Assembly: GCA_022865845.1 (NCBI GenBank)
Contig: JALHUC010000254.1
Location: forward strand, 1 to 6,851
Length of the DNA stretch: 6,851 nucleotides
Direction: 5' to 3'
Origin: a bacterium
Lineage (GTDB): Bacteria; BMS3Abin14
Part shown: positions 1 through 5,321 of the stretch, one piece after another
Layout of the letters: every line of letters begins with the position of its first letter
Numbering within the stretch: position 1 is the stretch's first letter
The notes under the pieces: model-generated
Database searches by the model: none
The model's input: the letters and a program-made list of their open reading frames with translations, nothing else
What the model was told of the DNA's origin: nothing
Translations under genes and position numbers: made by a program

Positions 1-813
1 ACCCGGGAAGGTCATGACCCACCATGCCCTCAGGATCATGGAGCGGCCCATGGCTATCATGGCACCCCACTCAGGGATGGGCGGCTGTGCGCCCAGCCCC
101 AGGAAGCTTAAACCCGCCGCGTCTAAAATGGCGGAGCCGAATCCCAGGGAAGCCTGGACGATAATGGGCGCCATGCAGTTGGGCAGAACCGTGTTGAAAA
201 GGATGCGGCGGTTCCTTGCCCCAACGGCCCTTGCTGCCAAAACATAGTCCTTCTCGTTCTCTTCCAGAACGGAGGCACGCACGATACGAGCGAAACGAGG
301 GATACTGATGACCCCAATGGCCATCATGGCGTTTCTAAGGCCCGGCCCCAGGTAGGCTACAATGACGATGGCCAGAAGGATGCCGGGAAAAGCAAGGATA
401 ATGTCCATGATGCGCATAATGACGTTGTCGATCCACCCCCCGAAGTACCCCGCAATTGCCCCGAAAAAGGTCCCAAGGATAAGGGCTATCCCGACGCTGA
501 CAAGACCCACAATGAGGGACACCCTGGCCCCGAAGATGAGACGTGAAAGCATGTCGCGCCCCAGGTCATCAGTGCCCAGAATATTTTTCCCTGAGCCTCC
601 ATCCTCCCACATGGGCGGTATGAGCTGATCGTAGAGAGCGTTCTCCACCGGATTGTGAGGTGAGATCAAGGGAGCGAACAGGGCCAGGAACACAAAAACT
701 GTGATGATGACTAGTCCCGCAACACCCGTTTTGTTTTTGAGCAGTTTTTCCAATTGATCAAAGAAGGGATGACGCGTTTCGGAATCTGTCCACCTGTTGA
801 GTAATTTGATCAT
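1..813 (-). CDS. dppC: Dipeptide/oligopeptide ABC transporter permease DppC (partial, 3' end outside window)
   Basis: Second inner-membrane permease of a peptide importer, the partner of DppB. 271 codons are open from the ATG at 813-811 to the window edge; the family is usually near 300 residues, so only a short C-terminal piece is missing. A cytoplasmic N-terminal segment is followed by a first membrane helix at about residues 30-50. The family motif TDDLGRDMLSR lies at 81-91, and the EAA loop that docks on the ATPase at about 189-212 (DYVLAARALGA...). The conserved GLSFLGLGAQPP segment is at about 234-245. The start lies 8 bases after the dppB stop with only a weak ribosome binding site, so translation is probably coupled to dppB. 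ATPase genes (dppD/dppF) are expected beyond the left edge. Substrate specificity cannot be read from a permease; a nickel or oligopeptide importer remains possible. Confidence 0.93.
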   Translation of the reverse strand, partial: MIKLLNRWTDSETRHPFFDQLEKLLKNKTGVAGLVIITVFVFLALFAPLISPHNPVENALYDQLIPPMWEDGGSGKNILGTDDLGRDMLSRLIFGARVSLIVGLVSVGIALILGTFFGAIAGYFGGWIDNVIMRIMDIILAFPGILLAIVIVAYLGPGLRNAMMAIGVISIPRFARIVRASVLEENEKDYVLAARAVGARNRRILFNTVLPNCMAPIIVQASLGFGSAILDAAGLSFLGLGAQPPIPEWGAMIAMGRSMILRAWWVMTFPG

Positions 814-821
814 GGTCAGGC

Positions 822-1826
822 CTATTTCACCGAAATTCTTGGATTGATGACAGCGTAAAGGATATCAACCAGAGTGTTGACCACGACGAAGACGGTTGCC
901 ACCAGCATGGTGCCGCCCTGTATAACCATATAATCTCTCTTGACCACTCCCTCGTAGATCCATTTTCCTACTCCGGGCCAGGAAAATACATGCTCGGTAA
1001 GGATGGCCCCCCCAAGGAGGATCCCGAACTGCAGGCCGATCACAGTGACCACCGGAATGAGACTGTTTCTAAGAGCGTGTTTGAGCACCACTTTGGTCTC
1101 ACTCAGCCCCTTGGCCCGGGCCGTCTTGATGTAATCCTGGCGCAGGACCTCCAGCATGGAAGAGCGGGTCATACGGGCTATGATGGCCATGGGGATGGTT
1201 GATAGAGCGATAGCAGGAAGAGCCAGATGTTGAAGGACATCCCAGAAGGCCTTCCAGTTACGGGTGATAATGGCGTCGAGCACGTAAAAGTTGGTGATGA
1301 CTTCCAGTTCCGTGTTCACTCCAATGCGTCCTGAAACGGGGAGCCACCCCAGATGGAGGGAGAACACGAGCATGAGCATGAGCCCCAGCCAGAACACCGG
1401 CATACTGACCCCTATGAGGGAACCAACCATGCTCAGGTAATCGAAAATGGAGTACTGTCTCGACGCCGACACAATCCCCAGAGTGACCCCGAAGAGACAC
1501 GCCAGAAACAGAGCGGCCAGGCTCAATTCAATTGTGGCGGGGAACCGTTCCTTGATCTCCACGATGACCTTCTGGCGGGTCCAGATCGTCTCCCCCAGGT
1601 CGAGCTTGATCAGCCTCTTGAGGAATAATCCATACTGGACGTGAAGAGGTTCGTTGAGACCGAGGTACTCGCGCATGGCCTCCAGAGACTCTACGGTGGC
1701 CCGCTCCCCCAGGAGCAGCTCAGCCGGGTCGCCTGGTGTGATGGACAGGAGAAGGAACACAACGATGGAGACACCCAGGAGGGTGGGGATGATGGTGAGA
1801 CTGCGGCGAATGATGAAACCGAGCAT
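822..1826 (-). CDS. dppB: Dipeptide/oligopeptide ABC transporter permease DppB
   Basis: First inner-membrane permease of the peptide importer, complete at 334 residues (the family is usually 310-340). The N-terminal helix at about 9-29 is followed by the family motif SITPGDPAELLLG (28-40) and a periplasmic segment with YLGLNEPLHVQY (54-65). Further membrane helices lie at about 100-120, 135-157, 200-218, 255-275 and 300-325. The EAA loop that contacts the ATPase is at about 232-260 (YIKTARAKGLSE...), and the C terminus has the typical YAVINPRI ending. The ATG is supported by a GAGGAG ribosome binding site at 1829-1834. It lies 363 bases downstream of dppA, across a terminator and two heptad arrays, so it may depend on readthrough or on its own promoter. 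It pairs with DppC, which starts 8 bases later. Confidence 0.95.
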   Translation of the reverse strand: MLGFIIRRSLTIIPTLLGVSIVVFLLLSITPGDPAELLLGERATVESLEAMREYLGLNEPLHVQYGLFLKRLIKLDLGETIWTRQKVIVEIKERFPATIELSLAALFLACLFGVTLGIVSASRQYSIFDYLSMVGSLIGVSMPVFWLGLMLMLVFSLHLGWLPVSGRIGVNTELEVITNFYVLDAIITRNWKAFWDVLQHLALPAIALSTIPMAIIARMTRSSMLEVLRQDYIKTARAKGLSETKVVLKHALRNSLIPVVTVIGLQFGILLGGAILTEHVFSWPGVGKWIYEGVVKRDYMVIQGGTMLVATVFVVVNTLVDILYAVINPRISVK

Positions 1827-1863
1827 GGCTCCTCGCTACGACAGCTTTGCCCGGAGCTCGGGC

Positions 1864-1932
1864 AGTCCAAAGTCCAATGTCCAATGTCCAAAGTAAAAGC
1901 CGGCCTTGAATCTGAAACTTGAATCTCGAATT
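1864..1932 (+). repeat. Heptad array, left arm of the dppB/dppA pair
   Basis: Five units in exact 7-base register run from 1864 to 1898: AGTCCAA, AGTCCAA, TGTCCAA, TGTCCAA, AGTAAAA. A second, looser run at 1905-1932 is built on TTGAATC-like units, with one 6-base step. The first run is inverted relative to the array at 2095-2115. It lies just upstream of the dppB ribosome binding site, so it would be in the leader of any dppB transcript. Confidence 0.85.
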
Positions 1933-1941
1933 GTCTTAACC

Positions 1942-1971
1942 ATCATAGCCCAGGTAACAAAGCACAACCAA
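1942..1971 (-). promoter_or_regulatory. Possible dppB promoter
   Basis: On the minus strand a TATGAT hexamer (1947-1942) matches five of six -10 positions. It is preceded by TTGGTT (1971-1966) at 18 bases, a poor -35. It would let dppBC be transcribed despite the terminator after dppA. This rests on hexamer matching alone and is weak. Confidence 0.22.
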
Positions 1972-2094
1972 GCCTGAAGTTCATGCTACAAGATAATATG
2001 AATTGGTCAAAAGAAGCTATGACCATGCTCATAATATCAAATATGCGATCACGCCTGACGAGATGCTCCCTTTCGGTAAATCATGGGGATCTCA

Positions 2095-2115
2095 ATGGAA
2101 CGTTGGACGTTGGAT
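2095..2115 (-). repeat. Heptad array, right arm of the dppB/dppA pair
   Basis: Three units in 7-base register, ATGGAAC, GTTGGAC, GTTGGAT. Read on the minus strand the central units are GTCCAAC, close to the GTCCAAT units at 1865-1891, so the two arrays form an inverted pair around about 160-200 bases. Confidence 0.7.
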
Positions 2116-2130
2116 TTTTCCAGACCTCCG

Positions 2131-2187
2131 GCCTGAAGACAAAAAAAGGGAGGGGAAACAATTTTCCCCTCCCTTTTTCGTTCAGGC
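2131..2187 (-). terminator. Intrinsic terminator of dppA
   Basis: A perfect 16-bp stem (2143-2158 with 2163-2178) closes a 4-base loop and is built on GGGAGGGG/CCCCTCCC. On the minus strand the descending arm runs into seven Ts (complement of 2141-2147). An outer 7-bp perfect stem (GCCTGAA 2131-2137 with TTCAGGC 2181-2187) encloses it. It begins 2 bases after the dppA stop. The dyad also has Ts on the plus strand, so it could work in both directions. It probably limits readthrough into dppBC, giving more binding protein than permease. Confidence 0.88.
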
Positions 2188-2189
2188 TG

Positions 2190-3848
2190 TTAGTTTTTCC
2201 ACACGTTCTTCATGCGGACAGAACCGGTGGGGTGAAGCTTGAAGTTCATGATGTTTTTGCCCATGGGCCAGATGACCGTGGAGTGAGCCACCGTGAGGAC
2301 CGCCACATCGTCGAACATGACCTGCTGGGCCTCTTTGTAGATCTGGGCCCGCTTGGCCTGGTCAATGGTAGTCTTGCCCAAGAGCATGAGCTCGTGGTAG
2401 CGCTCGCTCTTATACTGGGTCCGGATCGCCGGGGAGGCCAGGCCGTCGAAGAGCACTGCCAGGAAGTTGTCGGGGTCGCCGTTGTCACCGGTCCAGCCCA
2501 GCTGGAACAGATCCATGTCTTCCGGCTGCTCCCGCTGGCGCTTCAGGTAGGTTCCCCAGTCGTAGCTGGTGACGTTGGCCGTGATCCCGATCTTGGCAAG
2601 ATCGCCGATCATGGCGATACCCACCTTCAGGCCTTCCGGGTTGTAAGGCCTGGGAACAGGCATGGACCAGAGCTTGATCTCCGGAAGCCCCTTGCCCTCC
2701 GGGTACCCTGCCTCAGCAAGCTTTTTCTTGGCAAGCTCCACATCGTAGGCGTAGCCGGGGACATCGTCGTTGTAGCCCCACATGGTGGGCGGAATGCCGT
2801 TCTTGGCCAGCTGTCCCATCCCCTGGTAGATATTGTCCACAATAGCCTGGCGGTTGATGGCGTGGGCCACCGCCTGGCGTAGAGCCAGGTTCTGCCACAG
2901 CTTCTTGGTGTGGTTAAAGCCGAGGTACCCAACGTTCATCCCGGGCTGGGACACCAGCTTCAGGTTCTCATCCTTCTTGACCAGATCTATGTCGGCCGGG
3001 TTGGGGAACTGGCAGATATCGATGTTGCCAGTCTTGAGCTCCAGGAACCTAACCGAATTCTCGGGAATGGCCCGGAAGACCACCTTGTCGAGATAGGGCC
3101 CGCCGCTGGACTTGTCCCAGTAATCGGCAAACTTCTCAAGAGTGATGCTGTCGTCAGCCACCCACTTGACGAACTTGAAGGGACCGGTACCCACCGGGTT
3201 ACGCAGGTAGGCCTTGGGGTCCTTTATAAATGCCGTGGGGCTGATGATGCTGGCAAAGTCCATCCCCACATTTGCGATAAAGGGAGCTTCCACCCTCTTG
3301 AGGTTGAACACGACTGTATACTCACCGGTGGCCTCGATAGAACCTACGGTGTCGTCCATCTCCATGGACACCCAGTACTCGGGCGGCCTCTCCTGTGGCG
3401 GGACCTCAAACCCATCGCCGAAGAATTTGAGGTTTCTGTCCTTCATCATGCGGCCGATGGAGAAGACCACAGCGTTGGCGTTAAAGGGGGTCCCGTCGTG
3501 GAAATTGACACCCTCCCTCAACTGGAAGGTGTAGGTCTTGCCGTCATCAGAGATATCCCACGATTTGGCCAGTCCTGGTTCAACGTCGGTAGTCTCGTCC
3601 TTGTAGGCGACAAGCTGCTCGTAGAGATTGTCGCATACCATGAAAGAGTTCCCGTCCGTCTCGTAGGCCGGGTCCAGGCCCACCGAGTCGCCGCCCCTGC
3701 CGAAGACGATGGTCCCGCCTACCTTTGGCCCATCTGCGGAAGTCGCCGTGGACGCCTCCTGCTTGGGAGCCTCTTCTTTCTTCGCGCAGCCTCCGAACAC
3801 GAAAGCCATGCAAAGGACCAATGTGAACACCAGTGTTCTTCTAAACAT
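2190..3848 (-). CDS. dppA: Dipeptide-type extracellular solute-binding lipoprotein (SBP_bac_5 family)
   Basis: Peptide-binding protein that captures substrate outside the inner membrane and delivers it to DppBC; 552 residues, close to E. coli DppA. The N terminus is a lipoprotein signal: MFRR, a hydrophobic run to about residue 18, then FGGC with Cys21 as the likely lipidation site, and a charged Ala/Lys/Glu linker to about 45. The family 5 signature follows at about 90-120 (EPGLAKSWDISDDGKTYTFQ, then GVNFHDGTPF). The segment GWTGDNGDPDN at residues 451-461 is near-identical to E. coli DppA as I recall it, in the region holding the Asp that binds the peptide amino end. The C-terminal part also resembles DppA (VAHSTV). 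The ATG at 3848 is chosen over a TTG seven codons upstream because a strong ribosome binding site precedes it. A -10-like TATACT at 3993-3988 has no good -35. Exact substrate is uncertain. Confidence 0.94.
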   Translation of the reverse strand: MFRRTLVFTLVLCMAFVFGGCAKKEEAPKQEASTATSADGPKVGGTIVFGRGGDSVGLDPAYETDGNSFMVCDNLYEQLVAYKDETTDVEPGLAKSWDISDDGKTYTFQLREGVNFHDGTPFNANAVVFSIGRMMKDRNLKFFGDGFEVPPQERPPEYWVSMEMDDTVGSIEATGEYTVVFNLKRVEAPFIANVGMDFASIISPTAFIKDPKAYLRNPVGTGPFKFVKWVADDSITLEKFADYWDKSSGGPYLDKVVFRAIPENSVRFLELKTGNIDICQFPNPADIDLVKKDENLKLVSQPGMNVGYLGFNHTKKLWQNLALRQAVAHAINRQAIVDNIYQGMGQLAKNGIPPTMWGYNDDVPGYAYDVELAKKKLAEAGYPEGKGLPEIKLWSMPVPRPYNPEGLKVGIAMIGDLAKIGITANVTSYDWGTYLKRQREQPEDMDLFQLGWTGDNGDPDNFLAVLFDGLASPAIRTQYKSERYHELMLLGKTTIDQAKRAQIYKEAQQVMFDDVAVLTVAHSTVIWPMGKNIMNFKLHPTGSVRMKNVWKN

Positions 3849-3855
3849 AAATCCT

Positions 3856-3863
3856 CCCTCCTT
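3856..3863 (-). promoter_or_regulatory. Ribosome binding site of dppA that fixes the start
   Basis: AAGGAGGG on the minus strand lies 7 bases before the ATG at 3848-3846. An upstream in-frame TTG at 3869 would place this element inside the coding sequence, so the ATG is the real start and the lipoprotein signal begins with MFRR. Confidence 0.85.
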
Positions 3864-4161
3864 CTTCAATGGTAATTAGTCGAATAGACCACCCTGCGAC
3901 ACACAACCGGGCCGTGCCGCCAACAACTCTGAAATATATTAGCTGAAATCTCCCCACCGGAAGGTTCAAGCATATTACTTACACTCCAGTATAGCCGATG
4001 ATAGGTCCTGTTTGAGAACTTTTTTTTTAAGGGCCGTAAGAACGGTATTGGGGTGTGGGAGTACGGGTAAGGGCAGTCCAAAACCCAAAGAAGAAGCAGG
4101 GCGGGGTGCGCAACCAGTACCCAGGAACCAGGAGGGGGAGAGTGGGCGAGAGGGGGAGTGG

Positions 4162-4196
4162 ACCTGGAACTTGAAACCTGGAACCTGGAATTCCAA
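4162..4196 (+). repeat. Heptad array, ACCTGGA type
   Basis: Five units in exact register: ACCTGGA, ACTTGAA, ACCTGGA, ACCTGGA, ATTCCAA. The array ends in the palindrome GGAATTCC (4187-4194) and merges into a perfect 6-bp hairpin, CCAACC-GCA-GGTTGG (4193-4207). About 30 bases upstream, CCAGGAACCAGG (4121-4132) matches it in inverted orientation at about 10 of 12 bases, so this may be a fourth, more decayed inverted pair. A two-unit fragment (AGTCCAA AACCCAA) lies at 4075-4088. Confidence 0.8.
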
Positions 4197-4248
4197 CCGC
4201 AGGTTGGCGTGATTGTCCGGAATCCAGCATTTAAGATCGACATTGTTT

Positions 4249-4344
4249 TAACGCAGAGTGCGCGAAGGGGCGCAGAGGAGAGCTTAACTCCGTTTATGGC
4301 TAGTTATCATGAAGGCGATGTTTTTTCACCACAGAGTCACCAGA
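4249..4344 (+). repeat. Decayed CRCAGAG-type short repeats
   Basis: CGCAGAG (4252-4258), CGCGAAG (4261-4267) and CGCAGAG (4271-4277) recur at 9-10 base steps. About 55 bases on, six Ts are followed by CACAGAG (4330-4336) and CACCAGA (4338-4344) at an 8-base step. Spacing and letters differ from the heptad family, so this is recorded as a separate, degenerate repeat type. Confidence 0.45.
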
Positions 4345-4373
4345 CGTCATTTCAGGCAGGGATGAAAACGGCC

Positions 4374-4402
4374 TTGACTTACGCATAACTTACGCATAGC
4401 AT
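4374..4402 (+). promoter_or_regulatory. Probable lexA promoter
   Basis: TTGACT (4374-4379) matches five of six -35 positions. It is followed after exactly 17 bases by TAGCAT (4397-4402), which matches four of six -10 positions. It is the best sigma-70-like match seen in the divergent region on the plus strand. It would give lexA a leader of about 195 bases containing the inverted repeats. Transcription of imuB and dnaE2 from the same promoter is likely because the genes are co-directional. Confidence 0.5.
4377..4398 (+). promoter_or_regulatory. Perfect 11-bp tandem repeat in the lexA promoter, candidate LexA operator
   Basis: The unit ACTTACGCATA occurs twice head to tail with no mismatch, giving TTAC-N7-TTAC (4379-4382 and 4390-4393). 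The 11-base step is about one helical turn. It fills the -35/-10 spacer and reaches into the -10 box, where a bound repressor would block RNA polymerase. The layout matches the direct-repeat GTTC-N7-GTTC boxes of alphaproteobacterial LexA, with different letters. No E. coli-type CTGT-N8-ACAG or Bacillus-type GAAC-N4-GTTC box was seen by eye. Assignment to LexA is inference from position. Confidence 0.5.
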
Positions 4403-4407
4403 AAAAG

Positions 4408-4587
4408 CAATTCCAGATCCCAGATTTCAAATTCCAGAAGGCCAGGGTCTGGAACAAAACTGAAGATTACATCCTGGGATGCAGGAGTTGGAAATGAGAG
4501 GAATATAAACTGTCCGACGGCACTCGGAAGAACTTATCCGGCTCCTGTATCCCTTTTTTGGAATCTGGAATCTGAAATTTGAAATTG
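4408..4587 (+). promoter_or_regulatory. Nested inverted-repeat leader of lexA
   Basis: Two heptad arrays form the outer arms: 4408-4437 (TTCCAGA/TCCCAGA-like units) and 4558-4587 (TGGAATC/TGAAATT-like units). They are complementary at 23 of 30 positions, and all seven differences are transitions. Inside, GGGATGCAGGAG (4476-4487) pairs with CTCCTGTATCCC (4542-4553) over 12 bp with one G-U. Innermost, TCCGA (4513-4517) pairs with TCGGA (4524-4528). The structure ends 5 bases before the lexA GGAGG. It could be a regulatory leader, a small RNA or a non-coding palindromic repeat element. Confidence 0.55.
4476..4559 (+). terminator. Terminator-like hairpin in the lexA leader
   Basis: The 12-bp inner stem of the leader (4476-4487 with 4542-4553) is followed at once by six Ts (4554-4559). 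That is the order of an intrinsic terminator or attenuator, although the enclosed loop of 54 bases is very large and the stem is only moderately GC-rich. If functional it would give a short RNA of about 150 bases from the lexA promoter. Confidence 0.25.
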
Positions 4588-4604
4588 ACTTCGGAGGTAT
4601 CCCC

Positions 4605-5204
4605 ATGACCCCTTTAACCCCCAAACAGAAAAAGTTCCTCGACTTCGTCATCGAGCACACGGAGCGAGAAGGATACTCCCCTTCCCAGACCGAGATCGCC
4701 CGCGCCCTGGGGTTCAAATCCCTGGGCACGGTTCAGAACTATCTGACCCGCCTGGAGCGAGAGGGGTTCATCCAAAAGGACTGGAACGCGCGCCGCAGCA
4801 TCAGGGTGCAACTTCCCGAAGGTTACGGGTTCCAGCTTCCCCTTGCGGGTATTGTCTCGGCGGGCAGCCCCATAGAGGCCATCGAAACGTCTGACACCAT
4901 CCCGGTACCCCCAACCATGGCCGATGTGGGGAATTTCGTCCTGCGGGTTGAGGGGAACTCCATGATTGAGGACGGGATTCTGAACGGGGACTACGTCGTG
5001 GTCCGTAAACAGAGCTACGCCGAAAGAGGACAGACGGTAGTGGCCCTCATTGACAACGAGGCCACCGTTAAGCGTTTTTACAAAAAGATCGACCGCATCG
5101 AACTGCACCCGGCCAATGCGGCTATGAAGCCGATCATTGTTGAGGAAACGGCAGAGTTCTCAATTCTCGGGGTGGTCGTTGGAGTCATAAGGTACCTTAA
5201 ATAG
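4605..5204 (+). CDS. lexA: LexA, SOS response repressor with self-cleaving peptidase domain
   Basis: Represses damage-inducible genes; on activated RecA it cuts itself and loses operator binding. 199 residues, near the 202 of E. coli. The N-terminal winged helix-turn-helix covers about 1-66 (LTPKQKKFLDFV, SPSQTEIARALGF, then SLGTVQNYLTRLEREGFI with the likely recognition helix). The S24 peptidase domain has the Ala86-Gly87 cleavage site in AGIVSAGSP, the nucleophile Ser119 in EGNSMIEDGI and the general base Lys156 in EATVKRFYK. The catalytic numbers equal those of E. coli. GNSM replaces the more common GDSM. The ATG follows GGAGG (4593-4597) by 7 bases. It is followed after 117 bases by imuB and then dnaE2, a typical LexA-regulated partner set. 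The stop codon TAG lies inside the first unit of a heptad array. Confidence 0.97.
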   Translation: MTPLTPKQKKFLDFVIEHTEREGYSPSQTEIARALGFKSLGTVQNYLTRLEREGFIQKDWNARRSIRVQLPEGYGFQLPLAGIVSAGSPIEAIETSDTIPVPPTMADVGNFVLRVEGNSMIEDGILNGDYVVVRKQSYAERGQTVVALIDNEATVKRFYKKIDRIELHPANAAMKPIIVEETAEFSILGVVVGVIRYLK

Positions 5205-5230
5205 TCCAGAGTCCAGCGTTGAGAGTCCAG
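5203..5230 (+). repeat. Heptad array, left arm of the lexA/imuB pair
   Basis: Four units in exact register: AGTCCAG, AGTCCAG, CGTTGAG, AGTCCAG. The array begins within the lexA stop codon (TAG 5202-5204). It is inverted relative to 5282-5316, with 22 of 28 positions complementary over 5205-5232 against 5282-5309. Confidence 0.88.
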
Positions 5231-5259
5231 AGGAGCACTATTTCACCTCTTCTGCATAT

Positions 5260-5280
5260 AGTCCGTTATCGGGCTGTTTT
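5260..5280 (+). terminator. Small hairpin with T run between lexA and imuB
   Basis: AGTCCG (5260-5265) pairs with CGGGCT (5270-5275) over six positions, one a G-U, around the loop TTAT, followed by GTTTT. The stem is too short for a strong terminator, but it sits centrally between the two heptad arms and could lower readthrough into imuB. Confidence 0.2.
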
Positions 5281-5281
5281 A

Positions 5282-5316
5282 CTCTGGACACTGGACTCTA
5301 GACTTTGGACTCGAGC
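5282..5316 (-). repeat. Heptad array, right arm of the lexA/imuB pair
   Basis: Units CTCTGGA, CACTGGA, CTCTAGA, CTTTGGA, CTCGAGC in exact register. It ends 5 bases before the imuB ATG and occupies the place where an imuB ribosome binding site should be; no clear GGAGG-like element is present. Confidence 0.88.
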
Positions 5317-5321
5317 AAATC

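Larger units (their letters stand above)
1827..2189. other. dppA-dppB intergenic gap, no gene
   Basis: This 363-base gap is unusually long for adjacent genes of one importer. From the dppA side it holds the dppA terminator (2131-2187), a heptad array (2095-2115), a comparatively AT-rich stretch (about 1980-2090), a possible promoter (1942-1971), and a second heptad region (1864-1932) ending close to the dppB ribosome binding site. No open frame with recognisable protein character was seen in 1933-2094. Confidence 0.7.
3849..4604. other. Divergent dppA/lexA intergenic region, no gene
   Basis: This 756-base region contains no credible gene. From the dppA side it holds the dppA ribosome binding site, about 150 bases of ordinary sequence, a T9 run (4020-4028), a purine-rich G-run stretch (about 4085-4160), a heptad array (4162-4196), a decayed CRCAGAG-type repeat (4249-4344), the lexA promoter and tandem repeat (4374-4402) and the inverted-repeat lexA leader (4408-4587). 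Minus-strand frames through here are repeats read as protein. Confidence 0.75.

Noticed and set aside
1983..2882. 299-codon plus-strand frame
   Set aside because: Most of it lies antisense to dppA and it reads through the dppA terminator; no protein family character.
3849..3869. TTG at 3869 as the dppA start
   Set aside because: It would translate through the strong AAGGAGGG site and put seven extra residues before the lipoprotein signal; the ATG at 3848 fits better.
2910..3875. 321-codon plus-strand frame
   Set aside because: It is antisense to dppA, whose protein has clear family motifs; long antisense frames are expected opposite GC-rich genes.
4131..4160. G-quadruplex in the purine-rich run
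   Set aside because: Only three runs of three or more Gs lie within usual loop distances, followed by a GG; not a standard four-run motif.
4193..4207. CCAACC-GCA-GGTTGG as a terminator
   Set aside because: There is no T run on either side and no gene ending at it on either strand.
3866..4243. 125-codon open frame on the minus strand in the dppA/lexA gap
   Set aside because: Its sequence is a translation of the heptad and G-run repeats, it has no recognisable domain, and it would overlap the dppA ribosome binding site region.
4614..5108. Minus-strand frame opposite lexA
   Set aside because: The plus-strand LexA has all catalytic residues; this is its shadow.
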